DNA of 64,000 bases. It comes from Streptomyces sp. NBC_01268. GTDB taxonomy: Bacteria > Actinomycetota > Actinomycetes > Streptomycetales > Streptomycetaceae. The stretch spans positions 2,542,001-2,606,000 of the forward strand of contig NZ_CP108454.1 in assembly GCF_036240795.1 (NCBI RefSeq), written 5' to 3'. How positions within the stretch are numbered: the stretch's first letter is position 1; every line of letters starts with the position of its first letter. The translations under genes and the position numbers were made by a program. This document shows, piece by piece, positions 35,617-43,351 of this stretch. The notes under the pieces are model-generated. The model did no database searches, was not told the origin of the DNA, and saw only the letters and a list, made by a program, of their open reading frames with translations.

Positions 35617-36723
35617 ATGTCCGGACACGCCTGTCCTGAATGCGGTGTACACAGACCTGGCTGCGCCTGCGCCCGGGCGGAGGCGCAGGCCGCGGAGGTG
35701 GCGGCGGCGGAGGACTTCGATCCGTTGCGCATCCGCCCGTACGTGACGCTGGAGTCGCCGGAGGAGGCGACGACGATGCCGCCGCCCGTACCGCCGGGGC
35801 CGCCCGGCGGGCCGGGGCCGCTCGCGGGGCCGCTGCCCGCGGAGGTCCCCGCCCCACACCTGACCGGAGACCCGTCCGAGACGATGCCGCTGCTCCTCCC
35901 GGGGGCGGCCGGACGGGGGTACGGCGAGGGGCGCGGGACCGCGTACGGGGCAGGGCAGGGATACGGGGCGGGGCAGGCGTACGAGGCGGGGCAGGCGTAC
36001 GGGGCGGGGCAGGCCGACACCGCCGCGTACGGGGCCGCCGGGGCCGGCGCCGCCGCGTACGGGACCGACGGGGTCCCGGAGGTCTCGCACACGCTCGCGT
36101 ACGCCCCCGAGGGGCGCCGGCGTTCCGGGCGGGGCCGGGCCGTGGTCATCGCGGGCGTGGTCGCCGCCGCGGTCGTGGGCACGGCGGTCATGGCGACCGC
36201 GATGATCGGCGGGAACGACAACACCGACGACCGGGCCGCCGTCCCCGAGGTCACCACCAGCGCGTCCGACAACGTCGCCGTCTCCGAGGAGCCGAGCACC
36301 GCGCCGACCCCGACGGAGACCGCCTCCCCCTCCGCCCGGACCACCTCGGCGACCTCCACCGCGTCCGCTTCCACCTCCCCCGCGACGACCCGGGCCTCGG
36401 CGTCCGCCACCGGGACGGCTCCGCCCGCGCGCCCCACGAAGACCACCACCGCGCCGTCGAGCGCGCCCGCGGTGGCCCCGAGCGCCACGGAGGACCCGGA
36501 GGCGGCGACCCTGAGCCTGGGCTCCACCGGGGACGAGGTGGCGGAGCTCCAGCGGCGCCTGAAGGAGCTGTGGCTGTACAACGGGCCCGAGGACGGCAAG
36601 TTCACCAGGAAGGTGGAGCACGCGGTCGAGGTCTTCCAGTCGTACAAGTACATCGACGACGACCCGGAGGGCGTCTACGGGCCGAGCACGCGCCGGGCCC
36701 TGGAGGCCGAGACGACGGGCTGA
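35617..36723 (+). CDS. Membrane protein with extracytoplasmic peptidoglycan-binding domain (PG_binding_1)
   Basis: 368 residues. A Cys-rich N-terminal CPECGVHRPGCACA resembles a zinc ribbon. Then come a Pro-rich stretch, Gly-Tyr-Ala-Gln repeats (YGAGQGYGAGQAYEAGQAY), one TM helix (about 170-195), a Ser/Thr/Ala-rich spacer through the wall, and a C-terminal PG_binding_1 domain (LSLGSTGDEVAELQRRLKEL...FQSYKYIDDDPEGVYGPSTRRALE). It tethers the membrane to peptidoglycan. A GGGGAGGG ribosome binding site precedes the ATG. Confidence 0.8.
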   Translation: MSGHACPECGVHRPGCACARAEAQAAEVAAAEDFDPLRIRPYVTLESPEEATTMPPPVPPGPPGGPGPLAGPLPAEVPAPHLTGDPSETMPLLLPGAAGRGYGEGRGTAYGAGQGYGAGQAYEAGQAYGAGQADTAAYGAAGAGAAAYGTDGVPEVSHTLAYAPEGRRRSGRGRAVVIAGVVAAAVVGTAVMATAMIGGNDNTDDRAAVPEVTTSASDNVAVSEEPSTAPTPTETASPSARTTSATSTASASTSPATTRASASATGTAPPARPTKTTTAPSSAPAVAPSATEDPEAATLSLGSTGDEVAELQRRLKELWLYNGPEDGKFTRKVEHAVEVFQSYKYIDDDPEGVYGPSTRRALEAETTG

Positions 36724-36889
36724 GGGGCGGCCGGAGTCCCGTGATGCGGACGGATTGGCGCGGATGCCGCCCCGTTTTGTATCGTGGAGAAACAAAGTGG
36801 CCCCGCCCGCACTCCCTGACCGGCGGGCGGGACCGCTCTGTACCCCTCTGCCTCATCTCGTCTCCGACCACCCCTCCTGGAGATCCCTG

Positions 36890-37555
36890 ATGACTGCCAC
36901 CACCCCGGCGTCGTTCACCGCACGTGCCCTCCTGCTCGACATGGACGGCACGCTCGTCAATTCCGACGCCGTCGTGGAGCGCTGCTGGCGGCGCTGGGCG
37001 GAGCGCCACGGCCTCGACCCGGTGGAGGCCCTGAAGGTGGTGCACGGCCGTCAGGGGTACGCCACGATGGCGGTCCTGCTGCCGGACCGGCCGATGGAGG
37101 AGAACCTCGCCGACAACCGCGTCATGCTCGCCGAGGAGACCGCCGACCTCGACGGCGTCGTGCCGGTGCCGGGCGCGCCCGCGTTCATGGCCGCCCTCGC
37201 GACGCTGCCGCACGCCCTGGTGACCTCCGCCGACGAGGCGCTGGCCCGGGCGCGGATGGGCGCGGCGGAGCTGCCGATGCCGGCGACCCGGGTGACCGCC
37301 GAGGGCGTGAGCGCCAGCAAGCCGGACCCGGAGGGCTTCCTGAAGGGCGCGGCGGAGCTGGGCTTCGCCCCCGAGGACTGCGTCGTGTTCGAGGACTCCG
37401 AGGCGGGCATCCAGGCCGGCCGCGCGGCCGGCATGCGCGTGGTGGGCGTCGGCCCCCGCGCCGCCGCCTTCGCCCCGGACGCGCACGTCCAGGACCTGAC
37501 CCGGCTGCGCGTCGAGCCGGGCGCCGAGGGCACGATCACGCTGACGTTCGCGTAG
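36890..37555 (+). CDS. HAD-IA family phosphatase (sugar-phosphatase-like)
   Basis: 221 residues. Motif I is LLLDMDGTLVNSD (nucleophile Asp, acid/base Asp), motif II ALVTSAD, motif III Lys in VSASKPDPEGFLKGA, and motif IV VVFEDSEAGIQAG. The cap domain between residues 30 and 95 places it with HAD-IA sugar or phosphoglycolate phosphatases. The G-x-P-D-P and E-D-S-xAG wording resembles YfbT/GPP sugar phosphatases. GGAG lies 7 bases before ATG 36890. Confidence 0.86.
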   Translation: MTATTPASFTARALLLDMDGTLVNSDAVVERCWRRWAERHGLDPVEALKVVHGRQGYATMAVLLPDRPMEENLADNRVMLAEETADLDGVVPVPGAPAFMAALATLPHALVTSADEALARARMGAAELPMPATRVTAEGVSASKPDPEGFLKGAAELGFAPEDCVVFEDSEAGIQAGRAAGMRVVGVGPRAAAFAPDAHVQDLTRLRVEPGAEGTITLTFA

Positions 37556-37619
37556 GACGCCCCAGGGCGCGTCCGGCCCTTCACACCGGGTCCGGACCGC
37601 CCGGCCCGCACGCCCGGCC

Positions 37620-38360
37620 CTAGGCCCGGACCAGCCGCCCCCGCGCCACCAGCTCCAGCGTCACCGCGACCGCCACCGCCTGGACCAGGAGCAGGGCGAC
37701 CAGGACGAAGAGCTGCACGGCGCCCGCGTGCAGCGGTGACGCGCCGCCCAGGAGCATGCCGACGAAGGCGCCCGGAAGGGTGACGAGCCCGACCGTGCGG
37801 GTCTGGTCCATGCCGGGCAGCAGCGCGTCGGACGCCGCCTCGCGGGCCACCTCCAGGCGGGCCTCCCGTTCCGGGAGGCCGATCGCGAGACCCGCCTCGA
37901 CCTCCCCCCACCTCCCCCGGATCTCGTCGAGGGCGCGGCGCCCGCCGAGGACGGTGGCCGTGAGCGCGCCGCCGATGAGGATCCCGGTCACCGGGACGAG
38001 CGTGATGCCGCGCGGCGGTACGAGACCGGTGAGGACGAGCGCCGCGACGACCGGGAGCACGCCCGCCGCGATCGGGACGGCGGCCCACCGCCACGCCCGG
38101 CCGGGCGCCGGGACGATCCGCCGGCCCGCGGTCCGCACCGCCACCGCGTACATCAGCAACAGGAAGCAGACCAGCAGCGGCACCGAGCGGACGACCCACC
38201 CGATCACCAGGGAGACGGCCACGAGCTGCGCGGCCGCGCGGACTCCGGCGACGAGCGTGTCGCGGGCGCGGCCGAGCCGGGCCAGTGCGACGACCCCGGC
38301 GGCGAGGGCGAGCAGAACGGCGAGAACCGCCCCGAATGTCACGTTCACGTCCACGAGCAC
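37620..38360 (-). CDS. UPF0014/FetB-like ABC permease, orphan
   Basis: 246 residues with about seven helices. Family motifs VRAAAQLVAVSLVIGWV, GITLVPVTGILIGGALTA and LLPGMDQTRTVGLVTLPGAFVGMLLGGASP are those of FetB (YbbM), the permease of a putative iron exporter. No FetA-type ATPase is encoded beside it; the neighbours are a phosphatase and a secreted nuclease, so its ATPase must be elsewhere. GTG 38360 start. Confidence 0.85.
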   Translation of the reverse strand: MLVDVNVTFGAVLAVLLALAAGVVALARLGRARDTLVAGVRAAAQLVAVSLVIGWVVRSVPLLVCFLLLMYAVAVRTAGRRIVPAPGRAWRWAAVPIAAGVLPVVAALVLTGLVPPRGITLVPVTGILIGGALTATVLGGRRALDEIRGRWGEVEAGLAIGLPEREARLEVAREAASDALLPGMDQTRTVGLVTLPGAFVGMLLGGASPLHAGAVQLFVLVALLLVQAVAVAVTLELVARGRLVRA

Positions 38361-38559
38361 GCGCCAACCCTAGGACCCCGTGCGGGAACTGTCGGCACGT
38401 CACACCCCTTGATGTGACGTGCTCATGTCGCCACTCTGTTACCTGGCGCACCCCCCACGGAAACCCGGCGCCGTCACGATGGCCGGGCCGTCCGGCGCCC
38501 CTCCGCACCCGCACGGGGGCCGGCCATGGCCAAGGTCCCCCCACATCAAGGGAGTTCGC

Positions 38560-39210
38560 ATGTCCGTCGCCAGCGTCTACGCGCGTCGAATAGGTGTCGC
38601 CGCCGCCTCCGCCGCCCTCGCCGCCACCGGCCTGCTCGCCACCGCCCCGGCCGCCCAGGCCGCCCCGCCCACCCCGGTCAGCGCCGCCACGGCCCGTACC
38701 TACCTCGCCGCGCTCACGGTCAAGGCGGAAGGTTCCTCCACCGGCTACAGCCGCGACCTCTTCCCGCACTGGATCACCCAGTCGGGCACCTGCAACACCC
38801 GCGAGACGGTCCTCAAGCGGGACGGCGTGAACGTCGTGACCGACTCCAGCTGCGCGTCGGTCAGCGGGAGCTGGTACTCGGAGTACGACGGCGCCACCTG
38901 GACCACCGCCTCCGACCTCGACATCGACCACGTCGTCCCGCTCGCGGAGGCCTGGCGCTCGGGCGCCAACTCCTGGACGACCGGTCAGCGCCAGTCCTTC
39001 GCCAACGACCTGACCCGCCCCCAGCTGATCGCGGTGACCGACAACGTCAACCAGGCCAAGGGCGACAAGGACCCGGCCCTGTGGATGCCCTCGCGCACCG
39101 CGTACCGCTGCACGTACGCCCGCATGTGGGTGCACGTGAAGTACTACTGGAACCTCAGCGTCGACACGGCGGAGAAGAGCGCGCTCCAGTCGACCCTCAA
39201 CGGCTGCTGA
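38560..39210 (+). CDS. Secreted HNH-family nuclease (DUF1524/GmrSD-C-like)
   Basis: 216 residues. Signal peptide (ASAALAATGLLATAPAAQA). The nuclease core is DLDIDHVVPLAEAWRSGA (the D-H-V/I of the HNH) and LIAVTDNVNQAKGDKDPALWMP (the N and K/D). Conserved cysteines occur (SGTCNTRE, DSSCASV, YRCTYARMWVHVKYYWNL). It is a common secreted, probably disulfide-stabilised endonuclease in Streptomyces, likely for scavenging extracellular DNA. AAGGGAG precedes ATG 38560. Confidence 0.86.
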   Translation: MSVASVYARRIGVAAASAALAATGLLATAPAAQAAPPTPVSAATARTYLAALTVKAEGSSTGYSRDLFPHWITQSGTCNTRETVLKRDGVNVVTDSSCASVSGSWYSEYDGATWTTASDLDIDHVVPLAEAWRSGANSWTTGQRQSFANDLTRPQLIAVTDNVNQAKGDKDPALWMPSRTAYRCTYARMWVHVKYYWNLSVDTAEKSALQSTLNGC

Positions 39211-39269
39211 CCCCCGCACCCGCGACTCGGCCGTCTCACAGCGTGGAATGTTGAACTTGCAAGTAATAG

Positions 39270-39288
39270 TGAGGGATGCCTAACCTGA
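39270..39288. promoter_or_regulatory. Candidate iron box (DmdR/IdeR type)
   Basis: Minus-strand reading TCAGGTTAGGCATCCCTCA matches TTAGGTTAGGCTCACCTAA at 14 of 19 positions, with one perfect half. It lies 33 bases upstream of the DoxX start, where a bound repressor would block transcription. A palindromic CTTGCAAG lies just upstream (39256-39263). Confidence 0.35.
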
Positions 39289-39321
39289 GGGCCCGGCGAA
39301 CCGAAGGAGCCCTCCCCCCAC

Positions 39322-39789
39322 ATGAACACCCTTGCCACCCGCCTGAATCAGGCACAGCCCTACGCCCTCGGCCTGTTCCGGATCGTCATCGGTCTGCTCT
39401 TCGCCTGCCACGGCGCCGCCTCGCTCTTCGGAGTGCTCGGCGGCGCCAACGGCGGCGGCACGGTGGAGACCGGCGCCTGGCCCGGCTGGTACGCGGCCGT
39501 CATCCAACTCGTCGCCGGCGCCCTGGTCCTGCTGGGCGTGGGGACGCGCGGTGCCGCGTTCATAGCCTCCGGCTCGATGGCGTACGCGTACTTCGACGTC
39601 CACCAGCCCGAGGGCCTGTTCCCGCTGCAGAACGGCGGCGACGGCGCGGCCCTGTTCTGCTGGGCCTTCCTGCTGCTCGTCTTCACCGGACCGGGCGCCC
39701 TGGCGCTCGACCGCCTCTTCGGCGCGCGCGGCCCGGCGGCCGCGCAGCCGTCGCCGTCGGACGAGAAGCGCCCGACGGTCGCCGCCTAG
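39322..39789 (+). CDS. DoxX-family membrane protein
   Basis: 155 residues with four helices. The DoxX start is LGLFRIVIGLLFACHGAASLFG, followed by GWYAAVIQLVAGALVLLGVGTR, AAFIASGSMAYAYFDVHQPEG and ALFCWAFLLLVFTGPGALALDRL. DoxX proteins are linked to redox/oxidative stress handling in actinobacteria. GAAGGAGCC precedes the ATG. A promoter-like TTGAAC (39251-39256) and a candidate iron box lie upstream. Confidence 0.88.
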   Translation: MNTLATRLNQAQPYALGLFRIVIGLLFACHGAASLFGVLGGANGGGTVETGAWPGWYAAVIQLVAGALVLLGVGTRGAAFIASGSMAYAYFDVHQPEGLFPLQNGGDGAALFCWAFLLLVFTGPGALALDRLFGARGPAAAQPSPSDEKRPTVAA

Positions 39790-39800
39790 GCGCCGCTTTC

Positions 39801-39827
39801 CGGCCCCGGTCGGTTCGACCGGGGCCG
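39801..39827 (+). terminator. Hairpin terminator
   Basis: Perfect 12-bp stem CGGCCCCGGTCG/CGACCGGGGCCG with a GTT loop, after the DoxX gene. Confidence 0.75.
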
Positions 39828-39849
39828 CCCCCACGTAGGCTCTGGCGCT

Positions 39850-40491
39850 GTGAACGTGCTCGACGGCACGGGGTGGTCACTGCAGGCGCTGACCTCGGGC
39901 CCGTGGATCTACGCGGCGGTGACGACGTCGATCCTGCTCGACGTCCTGCTGCCCGTGCTCCCGAGCGGCATCCTGGTGGTCACGGCCGCCACGGCGTCCT
40001 CCGCCGCCGCCGTGTCCGCCACCCCGGGCACGTACGCCCCGGCCCTGCTCCCCCTCCTGCTCTGCGCGGCCACCGCCTCGATGCTCGGCGACCTCCTCGC
40101 GTACCGCCTGGCCAGGAGCGGCGGCACCCGGCTGGCCCGCGCCGTCGCCCGCTCACGCCGCCTGGCCGCGGCGCAGGAACGTCTCGGCGAGACGCTCGCG
40201 CGCGGCGGCGGCCTGCTCGTCGTCCTGGCGCGCTTCGCCCCCGCCGGGCGCTCGGTGGTCTCCCTCGGCGCCGGCGCGACGGGCCGCCGCCTGCGGGACT
40301 TCCTGCCCTGGTCGGCCCTGGCGGCCGCGGCCTGGGCCACGTACAGCGTCGGGCTCGGCTGGCTGAGCGGCCGCTGGCTGGGCGCGACCTGGCTCGGCGC
40401 CTGCGTCCCGGTCCTCGCCCTGTTCCTGGCGGGCGGGGTGGCCGCCTACGTCATACGGCGTCCGGCTGCGGCTCCCGCGACCGCGGGCTGA
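39850..40491 (+). CDS. DedA-family membrane protein
   Basis: 213 residues. SNARE-associated/DedA layout: re-entrant helices with LPVLPSGILVVTAA, GDLLAYRLARSGG, GGGLLVVLARFAPAGRSVVSLGAGA (the conserved F/R-F-x-P-x-x-R motif) and WATYSVGLGWLSG. DedA proteins scramble or flip lipids such as undecaprenyl phosphate. GTG 39850 has no ribosome binding site but a TAGGCT hexamer 8 bases upstream, so a leaderless mRNA is likely. The 3' end overlaps the convergent DUF2277 gene by 41 bases. Confidence 0.85.
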   Translation: MNVLDGTGWSLQALTSGPWIYAAVTTSILLDVLLPVLPSGILVVTAATASSAAAVSATPGTYAPALLPLLLCAATASMLGDLLAYRLARSGGTRLARAVARSRRLAAAQERLGETLARGGGLLVVLARFAPAGRSVVSLGAGATGRRLRDFLPWSALAAAAWATYSVGLGWLSGRWLGATWLGACVPVLALFLAGGVAAYVIRRPAAAPATAG

Positions 40492-40744
40492 CGGACCCGT
40501 CGGCCTGACCGGCCGGATGGGCCGGATGCGGGTGGCTGCCCCGTATCTCCAGGCCCGCGAGGAGACGCGCGGTCGCCTCCGCGATCTCGTCCACGGCCCG
40601 GTCGAACACCTCGCGGTTGTGCGCGGCGGGCGCCCGGAAGCCGGAGACCTTGCGGACGTACTGCAAGGCGGCGGCGCGGAAGTCGTCCTCGGTGGCCTCT
40701 ACGGGGAGGGCCGGCGGTCGGAGGGTCTTGATGCTGCGGCACAT
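40451..40744 (-). CDS. DUF2277 family protein
   Basis: 97 residues beginning MCRSIKTLRPPALP, the invariant start of DUF2277. VRKVSGFRAPAAHNREVFDRAVDEI is the rest of the signature. The C-terminal ~30 residues (SHPHPAHPAGQADGS) are low complexity and lie over the end of the DedA gene. The role is unknown; the family is small, soluble and widespread in actinobacteria. Confidence 0.88.
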   Translation of the reverse strand: MCRSIKTLRPPALPVEATEDDFRAAALQYVRKVSGFRAPAAHNREVFDRAVDEIAEATARLLAGLEIRGSHPHPAHPAGQADGSVSPRSREPQPDAV

Positions 40745-40775
40745 GCCTCCAGTGTGACGCGCCCCACTGACAACG

Positions 40776-41000
40776 TCAGCCGCCGAGGCTCCGTCTGCTC
40801 CGCGCGTTGATCTCGGCGGCCCGGGCACGCAGCTCCCGCAGGGGCGTGGCGAGCTGCACGTCGGCGGGCTCGGCCTCCCACGCGCAGTCGCCGTTGACAG
40901 GCCGGATGAGGAAGCGGCCGGAGACGCTGTCGACGTAGAAGCCGACCCGCCCGGTGGCGGTATCACGGACGAGGTCACCGACCTCGGGCACGGGCTGCAC
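40776..41000 (-). CDS. Small hypothetical protein
   Basis: 74 residues: MQPVPEVGDLVRDTATGRVG, WEAEPADVQLATPLRELRAR. The first half looks like a small beta-barrel (SH3/KOW-like G-D-x-V-R-D...GRVG), common in Streptomyces orphan proteins near GntR regulators. GTG 41000 is preceded by GGAGGGAATGC. No function known. Confidence 0.65.
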   Translation of the reverse strand: MQPVPEVGDLVRDTATGRVGFYVDSVSGRFLIRPVNGDCAWEAEPADVQLATPLRELRARAAEINARSRRSLGG

Positions 41001-41097
41001 GCATTCCCTCCGTCCCCGTACGCAGAGTTCTGACAGCGATCTGGCAGAGATCAGATAGATACACCCAGAGAAGCCCTGAGACCCCCCTGTGTCAACG

Positions 41098-41111
41098 CAT
41101 CTCTAGAGATG
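41098..41111. promoter_or_regulatory. Perfect palindrome CATCTCTAGAGATG
   Basis: 14-base perfect palindrome in an AT-richer region between the small gene (minus) and the GntR gene (plus). It lies 97 bases from the minus start and 104 from the plus start. Position and symmetry suit an operator for the GntR regulator. Confidence 0.5.
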
Positions 41112-41215
41112 TCCCCCGAAGGATGGATCGGCGGCGCGGGACGGCGCACAGGTGTACACCACCCCGCAGAACCGGGCCGTAGGGTGTCCCGCAGACGGAA
41201 GGGAGTGGTCCACCC

Positions 41216-41980
41216 ATGACTGACCAGGACGGCGGTCGTCGGCCCAAGTACCAGCGCATCGCCGACGAGTTGAGAACCGCGATCCAGTCGGGTGACTTCG
41301 CGCCGGGCGACCGCCTCCCCGGCGAGAACGATCTGATGTCCACCTACGACGTGGCCCGGATGACCGCCCGCCAGGCCCTGTCCGTCCTGCGCAACGAGGG
41401 CCTGGCGGAGGCCCGCAAGGGTGCCGGGGTCTTCGTCCGCACGTTCCGCCCGCTGCGCCGCCGGGGCATCCCCCGGCTGGCCCACGCGCACTGGGGCGCC
41501 GGGCGCTCGGTCTGGTCGGCGGACATCGAGGACCGGTCCCTGCTCGTGGACGAGATCGAGGTCCGGGCCGCCGCTCCGGCGGGGGCTCGGGTGGCCAAGG
41601 TGCTCGGCCTGGCCTCGCCCGACGCGGCGGTCTGCGTGCGCAGCCGGCGCTTCGTGCTGGACGACAAGCCGGTGCTGTTCTCCGTCTCGTACCTCCCGGC
41701 GGCCCTCGCGGAGGGCACGGCGATCACGGAGCCGGACACCGGCCCCGGCGGCACCTACGCCCGCCTGACCGAACTCGGCCACCGGCCGGTGCACTTCCGC
41801 GAGGAGATCCGCTGCCGGATGCCGACGGCCGAGGAATCGGCGCGGCTGGCGCTGGAGTTCGGCACGCCGGTGATCCTGATCAGCCGGACGGCCCTCACGG
41901 AGGCGGGCGTTCCGGTCGAGCTCAACGAGATGACGCTGGACTCGGCGTCATACGTCCTGGAGTACGACTTCGACGCGTGA
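41216..41980 (+). CDS. GntR-family regulator with UTRA domain (HutC subfamily)
   Basis: 254 residues. The N-terminal winged helix (about 10-78) reads PKYQRIADELRTAIQSGDFAPG, LPGENDLMSTYDVARMTARQAL, LAEARKGAGVFV. The UTRA ligand-binding domain (about 100-250) has SRRFVLDDKPVLFSVSYLPA and EEIRCRMPTAEESARLAL. Ligands of this class are small sugars or metabolites. GAAGGGAG precedes the ATG. The palindrome at 41098 is the likely autoregulatory site. Confidence 0.9.
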   Translation: MTDQDGGRRPKYQRIADELRTAIQSGDFAPGDRLPGENDLMSTYDVARMTARQALSVLRNEGLAEARKGAGVFVRTFRPLRRRGIPRLAHAHWGAGRSVWSADIEDRSLLVDEIEVRAAAPAGARVAKVLGLASPDAAVCVRSRRFVLDDKPVLFSVSYLPAALAEGTAITEPDTGPGGTYARLTELGHRPVHFREEIRCRMPTAEESARLALEFGTPVILISRTALTEAGVPVELNEMTLDSASYVLEYDFDA

Positions 41981-42216
41981 CGCCGAGCCCGGACCCCTCA
42001 CCGTCCCCCCCCTGCCGAGGAACAGGGCACTGTCGCGGGCGATTTCGGAGGGGGACGAGCCACCCCAGGAGCGGGTTCCGGCCGCCTCACCGTCATTTCC
42101 CGAACTTGGTGGGGAACTTGTGAAGAGCGTGCGTATTCTGTGTCCGCGCCGGGCGCCCGTCGGGGCGGGCCCGGCCCGTCACCACCGCATCCGCCCCACC
42201 ACGCCAAGGGACACCC

Positions 42217-42666
42217 ATGCTCCGTATCCGCACCGTCGCGGCCGCCGCCGCTGCCGCCGCAGCCGGTCTGCTCCTGCTGCCCTCGCCCGCCCAGGCGGCC
42301 GGTTCCGTCCACCTGTACAAGATCTACTACGACAGCCCGGGCTCGGACACCCGCAGCACGGCCAGCCTCAACGCCGAGTACGTGCAGATACGCAACACCA
42401 CGGGTGCGGCGGTCAACCTGCGGGGCTGGACGCTGACGGACGCGTCGAACCACAAGTACACCTTCGGCAACGTCACCCTCGGCAAGGGCAAGACGGTCAC
42501 CGTCCGCACCGGCCGCGGCACGAACAGCGCCACGAACCTCTACCAGGGCCGTGGCGCGTACGTGTGGAACAACGACCGGGACACGGCGACGCTGCGCAAG
42601 TCCAACGGCGCGCGGATCGACACGTGCTCGTACAACTCGACCCGGGTCGACTACGTCATGTGCTGA
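42217..42666 (+). CDS. Secreted lamin-tail-domain (LTD) protein
   Basis: 149 residues. Poly-Ala signal peptide (TVAAAAAAAAAGLLLLPSPAQA), then one LTD: IYYDSPGSDTRSTASLNAEY, VQIRNTTGAAVNLRGWTLTD, YTFGNVTLGKGKTVTVRTG, YVWNNDRDTATLRKSNGARID. LTDs are Ig-like beta sandwiches often attached to secreted nucleases or wall proteins; here the domain is alone. AAGGGA precedes the ATG. The stop overlaps the convergent DUF4231 gene by 11 bases. Confidence 0.85.
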   Translation: MLRIRTVAAAAAAAAAGLLLLPSPAQAAGSVHLYKIYYDSPGSDTRSTASLNAEYVQIRNTTGAAVNLRGWTLTDASNHKYTFGNVTLGKGKTVTVRTGRGTNSATNLYQGRGAYVWNNDRDTATLRKSNGARIDTCSYNSTRVDYVMC

Positions 42667-43264
42667 CGGCGGGACCGTCGTCGGACCCGGCCTGACCGGC
42701 CGCCGGTCCGGCCTGACCGGCCTGACCGGCCGGACCCTTCGGGCTCTCCTCGCGCTGCGAGGGGAGCCCGTACTGCTGCAACTCGCTGCTGACCTGCCCG
42801 CCGAGGGTCATGACGTTGAGCGTGGCCGAGTTCTCGCTGGCGATCGCCTTCTCCACCCGCGCGACCAGCGTCGTGAACGCGTCCCTTTCCGAGAGCCGGT
42901 GATACGGCCCGACGCGGGCGGCGAAGTAGACCCGCTCGTGCCCGAGCAGCTGCTCGGTCGACCGGTAGTTCTTCCACTGCTCGCGATAGCGGTAGACGCT
43001 CTCCAGCGACACGGACGCCACCACGACCAGGCTGAGCACGGTCGCCGTGATCCGCGCGAACCCCAGGTCGAGGTTGACGAGCACGGGCACGAGCGCGCCC
43101 CCGACCACCGAGACGGTGCGCATCCGCAGATGCATCGCCTTCATCTTGGTGGCCTTGCGGTCGTACCACTCCTGGTACTGCGCGAGCCTCGTCTCCACGT
43201 ACCCCTGCGGCGTCATCTCACCGCTCTGCGCCCCGACTTCGGGCGCGTCCCCCACCTGGTCCAT
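42656..43264 (-). CDS. DUF4231 membrane protein
   Basis: 202 residues. An amphipathic N-terminal YVETRLAQYQEWYDRKATKM is followed by two adjacent TM helices (SVVGGALVPVLVNLD, ITATVLSLVVVASVSLESV). Then YREQWKNYRSTEQLLGHERVYF, the DUF4231/SLATT-like hallmark, is followed by a helix with RVEKAIASENSATLNV and a Gly/Gln/Ala repetitive tail. SLATT-type membrane proteins are suspected pore-formers in some conflict systems; a role here is not shown. Start at ATG 43264. Confidence 0.78.
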   Translation of the reverse strand: MDQVGDAPEVGAQSGEMTPQGYVETRLAQYQEWYDRKATKMKAMHLRMRTVSVVGGALVPVLVNLDLGFARITATVLSLVVVASVSLESVYRYREQWKNYRSTEQLLGHERVYFAARVGPYHRLSERDAFTTLVARVEKAIASENSATLNVMTLGGQVSSELQQYGLPSQREESPKGPAGQAGQAGPAAGQAGSDDGPAVST

Positions 43265-43351
43265 GCGGGGAGTACACCGCCGTGCCGCCCCACGAGTCAA
43301 CCCGCCCCGGGCGCCCCTCCCTCACCCGTCCCAAAGCCCGTCCCCCACCCG

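Noticed and set aside
35930..36060. Repeat array resembling a CRISPR
   Set aside because: The repeats (GCGTACGGGGCGGGGCAG-like) are in frame and encode the Gly-Tyr-Ala-Gln tract of the peptidoglycan-binding protein. Spacing is irregular and there are no unique spacers.
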